Shown here: positions 6,724-15,535 of the stretch, piece after piece
How positions within the stretch are numbered: position 1 is the first letter of the stretch
Layout of the letters: each line of letters begins with the position of its first letter
DNA from: an uncultured Bacilli bacterium
Lineage (GTDB): Bacteria; Bacillota_I; Bacilli_A; RF39; UBA660
Direction of reading: 5' to 3'
DNA length: 37,303 nt
Assembly: GCA_944363925.1 (NCBI GenBank)
Contig: CALVVS010000008.1
Span: forward strand, 1-37,303
The notes under the pieces: model-generated
Seen by the model: the letters and a program-made list of their open reading frames with translations, nothing else
The model's database searches: none
Told to the model about the DNA's origin: nothing
Made by a program: the position numbers and the translations under genes

Positions 6724-7941
6724 ATGAAGAAATTATTTTTAATTTTGATGATTATTTTTTTGGTTAGTGGGTGTACAAGGGACAAAAGGACAGAGAGTTA
6801 TATAAGTAAGGATGATGGTTATGTATCTATTAATTATCCTATTACAAATATTAATGTTTTAGATGATGAAATTAGCAGTTATATTAATAAAACATATTAC
6901 AATTTTAAAAATATGAATTCTAAGGAAATTCCTGAGTTAAATATTTCTTACACTTATAAGGAAATTAACGATGATATTATTAATGTCAGTCTGCAGACAG
7001 AGATTAGGACTAATAGGACGATTAATAAAATTAAAACTTTTACTTACAACAAGTCTAACGACAAGTTTTTAACAATGGAAGATTTAGTAGATGATTTAGA
7101 GGGACTTGATTTTGAAATAAAAAAAGAGTTACTGGAAAAATATCAAGATGCGGATATGGATTATTTAAGTAATATCAGCTATGATTATTTTACAATTGAC
7201 GATGAGAATTTAACTATTTATCTTAATCCGGCAGAGATAAAAAGCAAGCATGATAATCTTATTTATTTAGATATTCCTTTGGATAGTTTAAAATTATTAG
7301 TGGACATTAATGTTAGTCAAAAGCCTGATACTTATTTATCTATTAAAAAGAAAAATGTTTCACTGGATGATAAGGTGGTGGCTTTGACTTTTGATGATGG
7401 CCCTAGTAAAAATACGGATGAAATTTTGGATGTTTTAAAGAAATATAAAGCATGTGCGACTTTCTTTTTAATTGGAAACAAGGTAGAGTTTTATGGTGAT
7501 GTTTTAAGGCGGATGCTGGATGAAGGTAGTGAGATTGGCAATCACTCTTACGACCACAAGTTACTTACGAGATTATCTAAGGCGGAGTTTCAAGAGGAAA
7601 TTAGTAAGACGCAAGAGGCAATAAAAAAAGTGACGGGGTTTACGCCGACTTTATTTAGACCGACTTATGGTGGCTATACAAATGCACTTAAGAGTTATAC
7701 TGATTTAAAGTTTGTTTTATGGGATGTTGATTCTAGAGATTGGCAGGTGAAAACGAAAAATAGAATTTTAAACAATGTCTTACCTAATGTAAAAAGTGGT
7801 AGTATTGTTTTGATGCATGATATTAAAGATTATTCACTTAAGGCGTTAGAAGAGATGCTTGAGAGTTTAAAGGATGATGGATATAAGTTTGTAACAGTGA
7901 GTGAGCTTTTAGAACTTAAAAAATTAAGGGAAAGTGAATGA
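6724..7941 (+). CDS. PdaC-like polysaccharide deacetylase lipoprotein
   Basis: I start at the ATG at 6724, behind AAGGTGG, because it gives a clean lipoprotein signal with lipobox LVSGC (Cys16); an upstream in-frame ATG would add 32 residues from the T-rich spacer. The product is then 405 aa. Residues about 25-200 are beta-rich and look like the DUF4163/DUF3298 (RsiV-like) region found ahead of the catalytic domain in B. subtilis PdaC. The NodB-type domain (about 215-390) has TFDDGP (Asp224/Asp225), HSYDH (His274/His278), RPTYGGY, DVDSRDW and LMHDI, all five usual motifs. It should be an outside-facing, lipid-anchored enzyme that removes acetyl groups from cell-wall glycan. The next gene overlaps its stop by 4 bases. 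Confidence 0.9.
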   Translation: MKKLFLILMIIFLVSGCTRDKRTESYISKDDGYVSINYPITNINVLDDEISSYINKTYYNFKNMNSKEIPELNISYTYKEINDDIINVSLQTEIRTNRTINKIKTFTYNKSNDKFLTMEDLVDDLEGLDFEIKKELLEKYQDADMDYLSNISYDYFTIDDENLTIYLNPAEIKSKHDNLIYLDIPLDSLKLLVDINVSQKPDTYLSIKKKNVSLDDKVVALTFDDGPSKNTDEILDVLKKYKACATFFLIGNKVEFYGDVLRRMLDEGSEIGNHSYDHKLLTRLSKAEFQEEISKTQEAIKKVTGFTPTLFRPTYGGYTNALKSYTDLKFVLWDVDSRDWQVKTKNRILNNVLPNVKSGSIVLMHDIKDYSLKALEEMLESLKDDGYKFVTVSELLELKKLRESE

Positions 7942-8321
7942 CTAATTACAATTTAGAAGAAGCAGAACTGATTAAAATTCAGATTGTTTTATCGTTTGTT
8001 TTACTTTTTACAACGGTTATATCTATTTTTCTATCTTACAATTTTTTGTTAGAGCTTGAAGAGAAAGAAACTATTTACAGTGAGAAGGAGAGCTTTGACA
8101 TTTTGATTTTTAACCGGACAGTTATGTTTATAGTAGCTTTGATTTTTATTTATATTAATATAAGAGATAAAAAAGTTAAGAAAAAATACAGTTTAGAGGA
8201 TGAGTTTGCAGATTTACAGATATGGGCGAGTGTTTTTAGTTTTATCTCAGCTTTGATTGTGCTTTATGTAGGGCTTGGTTCTGGCAGCAATATTATGGCT
8301 TATGAAAATCCTACTATTTAA
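7938..8321 (+). CDS. Small membrane protein, unknown function
   Basis: The 127-aa product has three hydrophobic segments (about 11-33, 53-68 and 92-115), separated by a Glu/Lys-rich loop and by KKVKKKYSLEDEF. Its ATG overlaps the stop of the deacetylase gene (ATGA), so the two are translated together. That suggests a role in wall modification or as a partner of the lipoprotein. I do not recognise a family. Confidence 0.7.
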   Translation: MTNYNLEEAELIKIQIVLSFVLLFTTVISIFLSYNFLLELEEKETIYSEKESFDILIFNRTVMFIVALIFIYINIRDKKVKKKYSLEDEFADLQIWASVFSFISALIVLYVGLGSGSNIMAYENPTI

Positions 8322-8328
8322 GTAATTT

Positions 8329-8364
8329 TCTCCAAAGATTTTTATAGTTCGACAATGTGTAAAG
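8329..8364 (+). repeat. Intergenic bipartite motif, copy 1
   Basis: TCTCCAAAGA (8329-8338), 12 unrelated bases, then GACAATGTGTAAAG (8351-8364). The same two blocks with the same 12-base gap occur at 16140-16175. A partial third copy, TTTTCCAAAGACTTACAA, lies nearby at about 8426-8443. This copy lies between two converging genes. Confidence 0.6.
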
Positions 8365-8455
8365 TATACGTGTTACTATTTTAAAATAATATTTTGAAGG
8401 TTTATTTTATTTAGGTATTTGTCAGATTTTCCAAAGACTTACAAATTTTTTCATG

Positions 8456-8481
8456 AAAAAAGAAGCTTTATTTAGCTTCTT
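8456..8481 (-). terminator. Terminator of rny
   Basis: AAGAAGC (8460-8466) pairs with GCTTCTT (8475-8481) around 8 bases. Read leftward it runs into TTTTTT. It overlaps the last codons of rny. Confidence 0.85.
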
Positions 8482-10021
8482 CGGTTACTCTAGTTTCTCT
8501 TATAACGACAACTTTAATAGTACCTGGATATTGCAAGGTTTCTTCAATTTTATTTTTTACTTCTCTAGCTATTTTATGACTTTCTAGGTCATCAACGTCT
8601 TCTGGTTTAACAATAACTCTAAGTTCTCTACCAGCTCCGACGGCATAGGTTTTTTCGACGCCTTCGATGTCATTACCAATTTGTTCTAATTCGGTTAATC
8701 TTTTGATGTAGTTTTCTAAGGAGTCGTTTCTAGCACCTGGCCTTGATGCGGATATGGTATCAGCAATAGCTACAATGGTACTAATGATATTTGTTGGTTC
8801 TTTATCGCCATGATGTGATTCAATGGCGTTTATGATTATATCATTTTCACCATATTTTTTGGCAAGGTTAGCGCCTAATTCAACATGACTACCTTCAACT
8901 TCATGGTCAATGGCTTTACCGATATCATGAAGTAAGCCTGCTCTTTTAGCTAAGGTAATATTTTCACCTAGTTCACCGGCTAGAAGACCAGCTAAATTAG
9001 CGACTTCTAAGGAGTGTTTTAAGGCGTTTTGACCATAACTGGTTCGGAATTTTAATTTTCCAATTATTTCAACTAATTCTGGTTCCATTTTAGTTATGCC
9101 AAGTTCAAATAGAGCGTTATTACCAATTTCAATTAAATTAGCCTGCATTTCTTTAACGGTTTTGTCGTATACTTCTTCGATACGGCTAGGATGAATTCGA
9201 CCATCTTTTATTAAAGTTTCTAAGGTGATACGGGCTATTTCCCTACGGTAAGGGTCAAAGCTTGATAAGACTAAGGCTTCTGGGGTATCATCGATTATTA
9301 AATCAACACCAGTTACAGCTTCGATGGTCCTGATGTTTCGGCCTTCTCTACCGATTATTCTTCCTTTCATTTCATCGTTTGGTAAGGTAACTACAGTAAC
9401 GGTTTGTTCGCTAGCTATATCAGCCGCATATCTTTGCATAGTAGAGACTAGCATTTCTTTTGAGCTTTTATCGGCTTGAAGTTTGGCTTCGGCTTCACGG
9501 TCTTTAATGTATGAAGTTATTTCTAGGTTCATCATGTCTTCAACCTTTTTCATTATAAGGTCGCGAGCTTCTTTTTTGGAATAGCCAGCAATTTTTTCTA
9601 ATAACTTAATTTGCTGCTGTTTTGTTTCTTCTAACTCCATTTGCTTTTCTTGAATTTCTTTTTGCTTTAGTATCAAATTATTTTCTTTATCTTCTAGCAT
9701 TTGTTCACGATTTTGGAGAGTTTGGTCACGGCGATCCATACTTTCTTCTCTGGCTAAAAGACGTTCTTCGGAGTCTTTAATTTCTTGTTTTTTTTCTTTT
9801 GTTTCTTTATCTAATTCAACTTTTAATCTATGATTTTCTTCTTTTGCTTCTAAAATACTATCACGTTTTAATTTATCAGCTTCTTTTTTAGCATTATCAA
9901 GTAAACTTTGTACTTTTTTGGAAGCGTTCATTAATTTAATAGAGTTTAAAATTATCATAAAGATAATACCAACAAAAAGACCAATTAAGATTAGCAATAT
10001 GGAGAAAACAATATCATTCAT
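8468..10021 (-). CDS. rny: Ribonuclease Y
   Basis: The 517-aa membrane-bound endoribonuclease starts bulk mRNA decay in Firmicutes. An N-terminal membrane helix (about 5-28) is followed by a long Glu/Lys/Gln coiled coil (about 30-190). A KH RNA-binding domain follows ([20 protein letters not shown]). Then comes an HD phosphohydrolase domain with the metal-binding pair His365-Asp366 in [17 protein letters not shown]. Length matches B. subtilis RNase Y (about 520). The ATG has GGAGG upstream. A promoter precedes it, and the 5' leader contains a small GGGAA/TTCCC hairpin (10037-10050). It follows greA but has its own promoter and terminator. Confidence 0.97.
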   Translation of the reverse strand: MNDIVFSILLILIGLFVGIIFMIILNSIKLMNASKKVQSLLDNAKKEADKLKRDSILEAKEENHRLKVELDKETKEKKQEIKDSEERLLAREESMDRRDQTLQNREQMLEDKENNLILKQKEIQEKQMELEETKQQQIKLLEKIAGYSKKEARDLIMKKVEDMMNLEITSYIKDREAEAKLQADKSSKEMLVSTMQRYAADIASEQTVTVVTLPNDEMKGRIIGREGRNIRTIEAVTGVDLIIDDTPEALVLSSFDPYRREIARITLETLIKDGRIHPSRIEEVYDKTVKEMQANLIEIGNNALFELGITKMEPELVEIIGKLKFRTSYGQNALKHSLEVANLAGLLAGELGENITLAKRAGLLHDIGKAIDHEVEGSHVELGANLAKKYGENDIIINAIESHHGDKEPTNIISTIVAIADTISASRPGARNDSLENYIKRLTELEQIGNDIEGVEKTYAVGAGRELRVIVKPEDVDDLESHKIAREVKNKIEETLQYPGTIKVVVIRETRVTEEAK

Positions 10022-10057
10022 ATTTTACCTCCATATGGGAACTCTTTCCCTAGTTCT

Positions 10058-10086
10058 ATTGTAAAGGTAATATAGCGATAAGTCAA
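10058..10086 (-). promoter_or_regulatory. Promoter of rny
   Basis: On the minus strand TTGACT (10081-10086), 17 bases and TACAAT (10058-10063). Confidence 0.8.
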
Positions 10087-10125
10087 GCAAAATAATTTTT
10101 GTTTTTTTGGTGGGAGTTTTAATGA

Positions 10126-10150
10126 AGAAAAAAAGGACTTAAAGGTCCTT
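10126..10150 (-). terminator. Terminator of greA
   Basis: AAGGAC (10133-10138) pairs with GTCCTT (10145-10150) around TTAAAG, followed leftward by TTTTTTT. It overlaps the greA stop codon. Confidence 0.85.
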
Positions 10151-10619
10151 AACTGATTGCGATAATTTTAACTTGATATTCACCATTTGGGCTAGCAACA
10201 GTAGCAATGTCACCAACTTTGGCACCGATTATGGCTTTGGCAATTGGTGATTCATTAGAAATTTTATTGGCAAATGGGTCAGCTTCTTTGACACCAACTA
10301 TTGTATAGGTATCAGTGTCATTTTCACCAACATATTCTAATTCAACAGTGTTTCCAACTGAAACTTTATCGGTTTTAACATTTTTTATAATAATAGCTTT
10401 TTCAATTTGCTTTTCAAGGATGGCTATACGATTTTCAGTTTCTGATTGCTCATTTCTAGCTGCATCGTATTCGGCATTTTCACTTAAATCGCCTAAGGCT
10501 CTAGCTTCTTTTAAAGCTTCAATAACTGCCGGTCTTTTTTCCATTTTTAAGTATTCTAATTCTTTTTTCATGTCTTCTAAACCTTGTTCAGTTACATAAA
10601 CTTCATCTGTGTTTGTCAT
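10149..10619 (-). CDS. greA: Transcription elongation factor GreA
   Basis: The 156-aa factor restarts backtracked RNA polymerase by stimulating transcript cleavage. The N-terminal coiled coil carries the acidic tip ARALGDLSENAEYDAARNEQ. The C-terminal FKBP-like domain includes SPIAKAIIGAKVGDIATV. I place the start at the ATG at 10619, 6 bases after GAGGTG; the GTG at 10628 is part of that ribosome site. Its promoter overlaps the stop codon of trhP2, so it can be expressed separately from the genes upstream. Confidence 0.96.
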   Translation of the reverse strand: MTNTDEVYVTEQGLEDMKKELEYLKMEKRPAVIEALKEARALGDLSENAEYDAARNEQSETENRIAILEKQIEKAIIIKNVKTDKVSVGNTVELEYVGENDTDTYTIVGVKEADPFANKISNESPIAKAIIGAKVGDIATVASPNGEYQVKIIAIS

Positions 10620-10653
10620 TATTTTCACCTCAGTTCTCTATTTACTCCATAAA

Positions 10654-10682
10654 ATATTACTACATATTTTATGCTTTGTCAA
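10654..10682 (-). promoter_or_regulatory. Promoter of greA inside the end of trhP2
   Basis: On the minus strand TTGACA (10677-10682) contains the trhP2 stop codon TGA. Seventeen bases later is TAATAT (10654-10659). Confidence 0.65.
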
Positions 10683-11860
10683 CACATTTTCATCATATCG
10701 TTTACACTTACTTTTTGAGGAATTTCTAGGTAAACTATTTGTCTTGGATGTCTAACTATTTCAAGGGGATTTTTTTCTTCGTCGTACAGGTTTTTTATGG
10801 TAAATTGGAAGTTTTTATCTGGACCGAATATTTCGACTTTATCACCTTTTTTGAAGTAGTTGCGTTGCTCGATTTTAGCTAAATGGGTATTTTCGTCATA
10901 GTCTAAAACTAGGCCTAAAAAGTCTTGGTTGGTTATTTCTTGTCTTCCATTATAATACTGAACTTCTTTGCCAAAGTTACCATCAAAAAATTGGGTTACG
11001 GAGTCTCTATTAGCTACCCTTCTTAATATGTCCTCATATTTTAAATTATATTCATATTTTTCTGGATTGTGACAATATTCATCGATAATTTGGCGATATA
11101 CTTTGACAATAGTAGCAATATAATAAATACTACGCATACGGCCTTCTATTTTTAGGCTATCTATTTGCATGTCTATAAGCTTTGGAATATGTTTAGCCAT
11201 AGACAAATCTTTAGTACAAAAGGTAAATGGTTTCTCGCCTTTTAGATGTTTTTTTCCATCGTATAAATCAAAATCCCAGCGGCATATTTGACTACAGCCA
11301 CCTCTATTGGAGTCACGGTTTGTTAGAAAGTTTGAGAGGACACACCTACCGCTATAAGAGGCGCACATGGCACCATGAATAAAAACTTCTAATTCAATAC
11401 CTATGTTATTTTTAATATCGGTGATATCTTCTTTTTGACACTCTCTAGCTAAGACAATTCTAGAGACACCTTCTTTTTTCCAAAAGTCAGCAGCTTCTTT
11501 ATTTAAGGTAGAGGCTTGGGTTGATAGATGAATTTGTAAGTTTGTGTCTTTAGCTAGTTTTATGATGGCGGGGTCGCTTATGATAATGGCATCGACACCT
11601 ATATTATCTAGGTTTTTAAGGTAATTAGCTATTTTTTCATATTCTTTGTTATGCATAGCGATATTGACGGTGACATAGACTTTTTTATTTAATTTATGGG
11701 CATAATCAGTTCCTTTTTTTATGTCATCTAAGCTAAAGTTATCGGCATTGGCTCTTAGGTTAAAGGCACCACCGATATAAACGGCATCGGCGCCATACAA
11801 TAATGCGATTTTTAATCTTTCTAAATCCCCTGCGGGAGCTAATAATTCTGGTTTTTTCAT
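10679..11860 (-). CDS. trhP2: U32-family tRNA hydroxylation protein TrhP2 (YrrO-like)
   Basis: The 393-aa peptidase U32 family protein starts PELLAPAGDLERLKIALLYG, the family signature. The middle carries the cysteines CASYSGRC...GGCSQIC that bind an iron-sulfur cluster in characterised relatives, and KIEGRMRS follows. In B. subtilis YrrN and YrrO (TrhP1-TrhP2) act with prephenate to form 5-hydroxyuridine at tRNA position 34. The downstream methyl transfer is by YrrM (TrmR). Both partners lie just upstream here, so the tRNA role is better supported than the old protease label. It starts one base after the trhP1 stop, with AAGGTGA as ribosome site. Confidence 0.9.
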   Translation of the reverse strand: MKKPELLAPAGDLERLKIALLYGADAVYIGGAFNLRANADNFSLDDIKKGTDYAHKLNKKVYVTVNIAMHNKEYEKIANYLKNLDNIGVDAIIISDPAIIKLAKDTNLQIHLSTQASTLNKEAADFWKKEGVSRIVLARECQKEDITDIKNNIGIELEVFIHGAMCASYSGRCVLSNFLTNRDSNRGGCSQICRWDFDLYDGKKHLKGEKPFTFCTKDLSMAKHIPKLIDMQIDSLKIEGRMRSIYYIATIVKVYRQIIDEYCHNPEKYEYNLKYEDILRRVANRDSVTQFFDGNFGKEVQYYNGRQEITNQDFLGLVLDYDENTHLAKIEQRNYFKKGDKVEIFGPDKNFQFTIKNLYDEEKNPLEIVRHPRQIVYLEIPQKVSVNDMMKMC

Positions 11861-11861
11861 A

Positions 11862-12665
11862 TTACTTCACCTTATATATTGTTTCTTTATAAAGAAAGCC
11901 TGTTTCTTTGGGAAATTTATTTTGTTTATTTTCTTTATAGTTTTTTAAGACTTCTAAAAAGTCATTTTCATCTATAAATATACTACTGAAGACTAGGTAA
12001 TCGATGTTACTAAAGTCTATATCAGTGGCGTTTAAAATATAGTTTGAATAGACGACCGTTCCGTTATTGGTATCATTTATTTTATAATCTTTTTCTTCTT
12101 TGTTTATTGTTTGAATATTATTTTGGGCGTTAAGATTAAAGGTGTCTAGATAATTTTGAACAAGATGTCTTCTTGAGGTGAACATTGGAAGGTAGCCAAA
12201 GATATTTACAAAGAGTTTAGCTTTGGTATTGTTTTTTATTTCGTCTATTTCTCTTTTGGTTAGTTCTGATGAAAGATAGGCATATTTAACGCCTTTTTCA
12301 TACCAATAATTGACGGTTCCATAGTTAGTGGCTAGATGTTCTTGGTTCCAAACTAGTTTAGTTTTTAATTTTAGTTTTTGGCTGATGTTTACTATGGATA
12401 TATCATAGAAGATAATACCATCTATATTTAATGTTTCAATTTGTTTTAAAAGGTTTTCTAGGCTGGTTAATTCGTTATTATGGATATTTTTATTTATGAT
12501 GACAAATACTTGTTTTTTTAAGTTTTTTATGGTTTTGATTTCTTCTAGTTTAAAAGTATTTGGATAATTGATACTAAAATCTTTTATCGGTACAAGGTAA
12601 GCATCTATATAATCTTTTATATTTTGGGCTTGCTTTATATTATTTATAGTTGATGCGATAAACAT
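11862..12665 (-). CDS. trhP1: U32-family tRNA hydroxylation protein TrhP1 (YrrN-like)
   Basis: The 267-aa short U32 paralogue lacks the cluster cysteines of TrhP2: in their place is FGYLPMFTSRRHLVQNYL. The barrel-like start (MFIASTINNIKQAQNIKDYI) and KLVWNQEHLATNYGTVNYW match the YrrN type. It probably forms the partner subunit of TrhP2 in 5-hydroxyuridine formation at wobble U34. It abuts trhP2 and begins after GGAGGT. The unrelated DUF975 gene and a terminator separate it from trmR. Confidence 0.83.
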   Translation of the reverse strand: MFIASTINNIKQAQNIKDYIDAYLVPIKDFSINYPNTFKLEEIKTIKNLKKQVFVIINKNIHNNELTSLENLLKQIETLNIDGIIFYDISIVNISQKLKLKTKLVWNQEHLATNYGTVNYWYEKGVKYAYLSSELTKREIDEIKNNTKAKLFVNIFGYLPMFTSRRHLVQNYLDTFNLNAQNNIQTINKEEKDYKINDTNNGTVVYSNYILNATDIDFSNIDYLVFSSIFIDENDFLEVLKNYKENKQNKFPKETGFLYKETIYKVK

Positions 12666-12696
12666 ATTTTACCTCCAATCAGTTTCTTAGTATACC

Positions 12697-12723
12697 AAAA
12701 AAAGTGATTTTTGACCACTTTTT
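12697..12723 (-). terminator. Terminator of the DUF975 gene
   Basis: AAAAAGTG (12699-12706) pairs with CACTTTTT (12716-12723). A leftward T run follows. It touches the stop codon at 12722. Confidence 0.8.
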
Positions 12724-13447
12724 AATTTTCTATTTTAACATCTTTTTTTATTTTATCATAGAAGTTAACCATAGCTACGTTCATATATGGGATAATCCAT
12801 AGCCATATTATACCTAATGTGAATATGCCTAATATGAACCAACCGATAAAGGTTAGGCATAATAGGATATAGTCTAATTTATGACCATCCATCATATCCA
12901 TACTTAGTCTAAAGATGTCTCCTAAAGGCATATCTTCATTATCATACAAAATATAATAACTTTGAGATAAGCAAAGAATTAGGAAAATCCAGAAAATGGC
13001 AATGGCGAAGCTTAGGATAATGCCAACGACTATCATAAAAGAAGACAAGGCTATATTTATATCTGCTTGATAGGTTATGAAGACGAACAATGAACTTATG
13101 GCGGTATATTCTAAAAGAGCAAATATGGCGTTTATAGCTAAGAATACGATAGTGATAGCCGCACATCTAAAGAAGGCATCGGTTCTTTGAAATAGTTCAT
13201 TAATGGTTACGTTTTTATTACGAGCGATTTTAATCATTATTTGAAGTAGTCCTATATAAAATAGGCTTGTTATGATTAAACTTAAAAATATAAACATAGC
13301 TGGTTCTTTGATGAACATGGCTGTAGCATAGCACATAAACTGCATAATTATATAAAATAATGTTGCAAGGACTGGTGTTTTATATTTTCCGTTTAAATTT
13401 TTTCTTGCTTTTGATTTTATTTTGGTAATATCAACACTTTCGTTCAT
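12722..13447 (-). CDS. DUF975-family integral membrane protein
   Basis: The 241-aa product starts with ITKIKSKARKNLNGKYKTPV, the typical DUF975 opening (Lys/Arg-Ala-Arg-x-x-Leu-x-Gly), followed by about five or six membrane helices. The helices cover roughly 27-50, 53-75, 95-120, 130-160 and 190-225. The loop YYILYDNEDMPLGDIFRLSMDMMDGHKLDY is also typical. Function of the family is unknown. It interrupts an otherwise conserved tRNA-modification gene group yet has its own extended -10 promoter and terminator, so it looks inserted as an independent unit. Confidence 0.87.
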   Translation of the reverse strand: MNESVDITKIKSKARKNLNGKYKTPVLATLFYIIMQFMCYATAMFIKEPAMFIFLSLIITSLFYIGLLQIMIKIARNKNVTINELFQRTDAFFRCAAITIVFLAINAIFALLEYTAISSLFVFITYQADINIALSSFMIVVGIILSFAIAIFWIFLILCLSQSYYILYDNEDMPLGDIFRLSMDMMDGHKLDYILLCLTFIGWFILGIFTLGIIWLWIIPYMNVAMVNFYDKIKKDVKIEN

Positions 13448-13474
13448 TTTTTATACCCCTTTTCTACTATTACA

Positions 13475-13483
13475 ATTATATCA
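13475..13483 (-). promoter_or_regulatory. Extended -10 promoter of the DUF975 gene
   Basis: On the minus strand TGATATAAT gives a perfect -10 with the extended TGn element. No good -35 is visible at 17 bases. Confidence 0.6.
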
Positions 13484-13512
13484 TACTGCGGACAAATTTT
13501 TACAAAAAAATT

Positions 13513-13537
13513 AAAAAATGGAATTTAGTCCATTTTT
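13513..13537 (-). terminator. Terminator of trmR
   Basis: AAAAATGGA (13514-13522) pairs with TCCATTTTT (13529-13537) around ATTTAG. It overlaps the trmR stop at 13525. Confidence 0.85.
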
Positions 13538-14109
13538 CGTTTACTAACAGATATGCCATCACCGATTTGGTGGAACTTTGTTTCAAATTCTTGATTTGTT
13601 TGTAAAAATTCTTTATAGTTGTTGATTTTTTTAACTAAAGCTCTTAAGTTCTTACTTTGAATTTCTTCGGGATGTTTGGTTAGGCCATGAAAATTCAAGT
13701 TATCGGTAATGATGACGCCGTTTTGGGTTAAATTGTTTTTGAATTTTTCAAAGAATTTAATATATTGAGCTTTAGCGGCATCAATGAAAATTAAATCATA
13801 TTTACCGGTAACATTGACATTTAAAGCATCATTTAAGATTAAAGTTATTCTTTTTTCTAGGCCAAATTTTCTGATGTTTTTGCGGGCTATGGCATACATG
13901 TTTTCATTTCTTTCGATGGTGGTGACTTTGATGTCTTCATTAGTTTGAGCCATGTTTATAGCTGAATAACCAATAGCGGTACCTATTTCAAGGATGTTTT
14001 TGATGTTATATTTTTTTATATAGTCTATAATGAATTCTAACCCATCTTTTCTAATGATTGGAACGTTATTTTCTTTTGCGTATGTTTCTAGCTTTATTAT
14101 GCTGCCCAT
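13525..14109 (-). CDS. trmR: tRNA 5-hydroxyuridine methyltransferase TrmR (YrrM-like)
   Basis: The 194-aa class I SAM methyltransferase is of the O-methyltransferase 3 type. Motif I is ILEIGTAIGYSAINMAQ (about 40-56), the acidic residue after strand 2 is in VTTIERNENM, and LIFIDAAKAQYIKFFE holds the metal-binding region. VIITDNLNFHG follows. In B. subtilis YrrM methylates 5-hydroxyuridine-34 to 5-methoxyuridine, and the makers of that substrate (trhP1/trhP2) are encoded two genes downstream. Its start overlaps the end of mltG by 13 bases, so the two are translationally coupled. Confidence 0.9.
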   Translation of the reverse strand: MGSIIKLETYAKENNVPIIRKDGLEFIIDYIKKYNIKNILEIGTAIGYSAINMAQTNEDIKVTTIERNENMYAIARKNIRKFGLEKRITLILNDALNVNVTGKYDLIFIDAAKAQYIKFFEKFKNNLTQNGVIITDNLNFHGLTKHPEEIQSKNLRALVKKINNYKEFLQTNQEFETKFHQIGDGISVSKRKMD

Positions 14110-15179
14110 ACGCCTTCATCCTTTAATTTGGCAATTATTCTATCATGTTCTTTAGCATTTTTAGTGAAATAGACTTTTTTATTGGTATCAGCTACAAAGT
14201 AATAATAGTCATTATCGTTTGGTTCTAAGGCGGCTTTAATTGAGCTAATACTTGGGTTATCAATTGGACCGACTGGAAGACCAATCATAGATGTACATCT
14301 AGTATTATAACCATTACAAGCGGTTAAATCGCTTTGGGTAAGTCTTTCGGTCATAGGTTTTTTGGCGGCATAATAAGTTGTGGCATCACAGCCTAGTGAC
14401 CAATTTTCATTTAGTCTATTATACAAAACGCCAGCTACGGTAGCCCTATCGGAATCACTTACGGCTTCTAATTCAACGATTGAAGCTAAGGTAAGTATTT
14501 GATGGACTGTATATGTTCCATTTTGCAAGGTGTTTTTATATGGTTCTAGTTTTGCTTCAGTATTGTCTAATATTTTTCTTATGATGGTATCGGTATCTAA
14601 TTCATTTGGTTCAAAATGATAGGTATCTGGATACAGATATCCTTCTAACGGATAGTATATTTCGCTATTATATATTTCATCGCTTAAAAACCAATAATCG
14701 TTTTGGAGTTGTTTTAGGTATGTTTGGTCAGATATTTCTTTGATGAAGTCATCTGCTTTTATGCCGGCTTTTTCTTCGACAATTTTTGCCATTTGACTAA
14801 TATTTAAGCCTTCTCTAAAGGTTAGTTTTATGGTATTTGATTTAGAGCTATCTTTATCGCTTAATACTTTAACGATATCACTGACGCTCATGGCTTCATT
14901 TAATTCATAGTCACCATTGAGTAGTGAGGTTGGTCTGGCAAATTTCAGATATATTTTATAAAATGTTTCTGACCTAATTAAGTTTTGCTTTTTTAATTTA
15001 CTAGCAATCGTGAAGTAGTTATCTCCGGCATCAACGGTTATAATTTTAGGGTCGGTATTATTACTAACGGGACTTGTCTCATATTTATATATACCGATTA
15101 TGATTAAGATTAAAACGATGATGAGGAGCAATAAAAAGAGTAAGAATTTACCCACTTTAAATTTACGAACTTTTTTCAA
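14097..15179 (-). CDS. mltG: Endolytic peptidoglycan transglycosylase MltG (YrrL-like)
   Basis: The 360-aa protein has a basic start and one membrane helix (about 11-30). A LysM-like region (ITVDAGDNYFTIASKLKKQN) follows. The YceG catalytic domain has the catalytic glutamate in LTLASIVELEA and the C-terminal block YYYFVADTNKKVYFTK. It cleaves nascent glycan strands at the membrane and works with class A PBPs such as the one at 20213. The start appears to be a TTG at 15179 with a weak AGTAGG site; no ATG lies near the helix, so this start is less certain than the identity. It overlaps trmR. Confidence 0.93.
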   Translation of the reverse strand: MKKVRKFKVGKFLLFLLLLIIVLILIIIGIYKYETSPVSNNTDPKIITVDAGDNYFTIASKLKKQNLIRSETFYKIYLKFARPTSLLNGDYELNEAMSVSDIVKVLSDKDSSKSNTIKLTFREGLNISQMAKIVEEKAGIKADDFIKEISDQTYLKQLQNDYWFLSDEIYNSEIYYPLEGYLYPDTYHFEPNELDTDTIIRKILDNTEAKLEPYKNTLQNGTYTVHQILTLASIVELEAVSDSDRATVAGVLYNRLNENWSLGCDATTYYAAKKPMTERLTQSDLTACNGYNTRCTSMIGLPVGPIDNPSISSIKAALEPNDNDYYYFVADTNKKVYFTKNAKEHDRIIAKLKDEGVWAA

Positions 15180-15197
15180 GGTAAAGACCTACTCTGC

Positions 15198-15530
15198 TTA
15201 TGCGTTTTGCTGTGAGGTGCCATTGCTAGCAGATTCTATTTGTGATTGCATTTCATTTAAGATTGTTTCGATGATTTTCCATTCTTTTTCCGTTTCGATT
15301 GGTTTTAGTGGTAAAGCGGCGAATTCGTTATTTTCATCTGATTTTAAGTCTTTTGGATCATAAATTGAAGCATATACTTTAGTATTTCCTTCGTTATCAA
15401 TTGAATGGTCAGTATAAACTATATAGTTCTTTTTAGTTTCTGGAGATTCGAATAAAAATAGTGCTTCGCAATCTAATTGTCTTCCTTCTTCATCAATGGC
15501 TTTAAATTTGATTTCATTTGTTTCTTGCAT
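15198..15530 (-). CDS. DUF1292 family protein (YrzB-like)
   Basis: The 110-aa acidic protein has the DUF1292 pattern: IKFKAIDEEGRQLDCEALFL, then KKNYIVYTDHSIDNEGNTKV and YASIYDPKD. A TTG at 15539 precedes the ATG at 15530, but only the ATG has AAAGGA at a sensible distance. B. subtilis YrzB sits in the same place between yrrK and yrrL. Function is unknown. Confidence 0.87.
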   Translation of the reverse strand: MQETNEIKFKAIDEEGRQLDCEALFLFESPETKKNYIVYTDHSIDNEGNTKVYASIYDPKDLKSDENNEFAALPLKPIETEKEWKIIETILNEMQSQIESASNGTSQQNA

Positions 15531-15535
15531 ATTTT

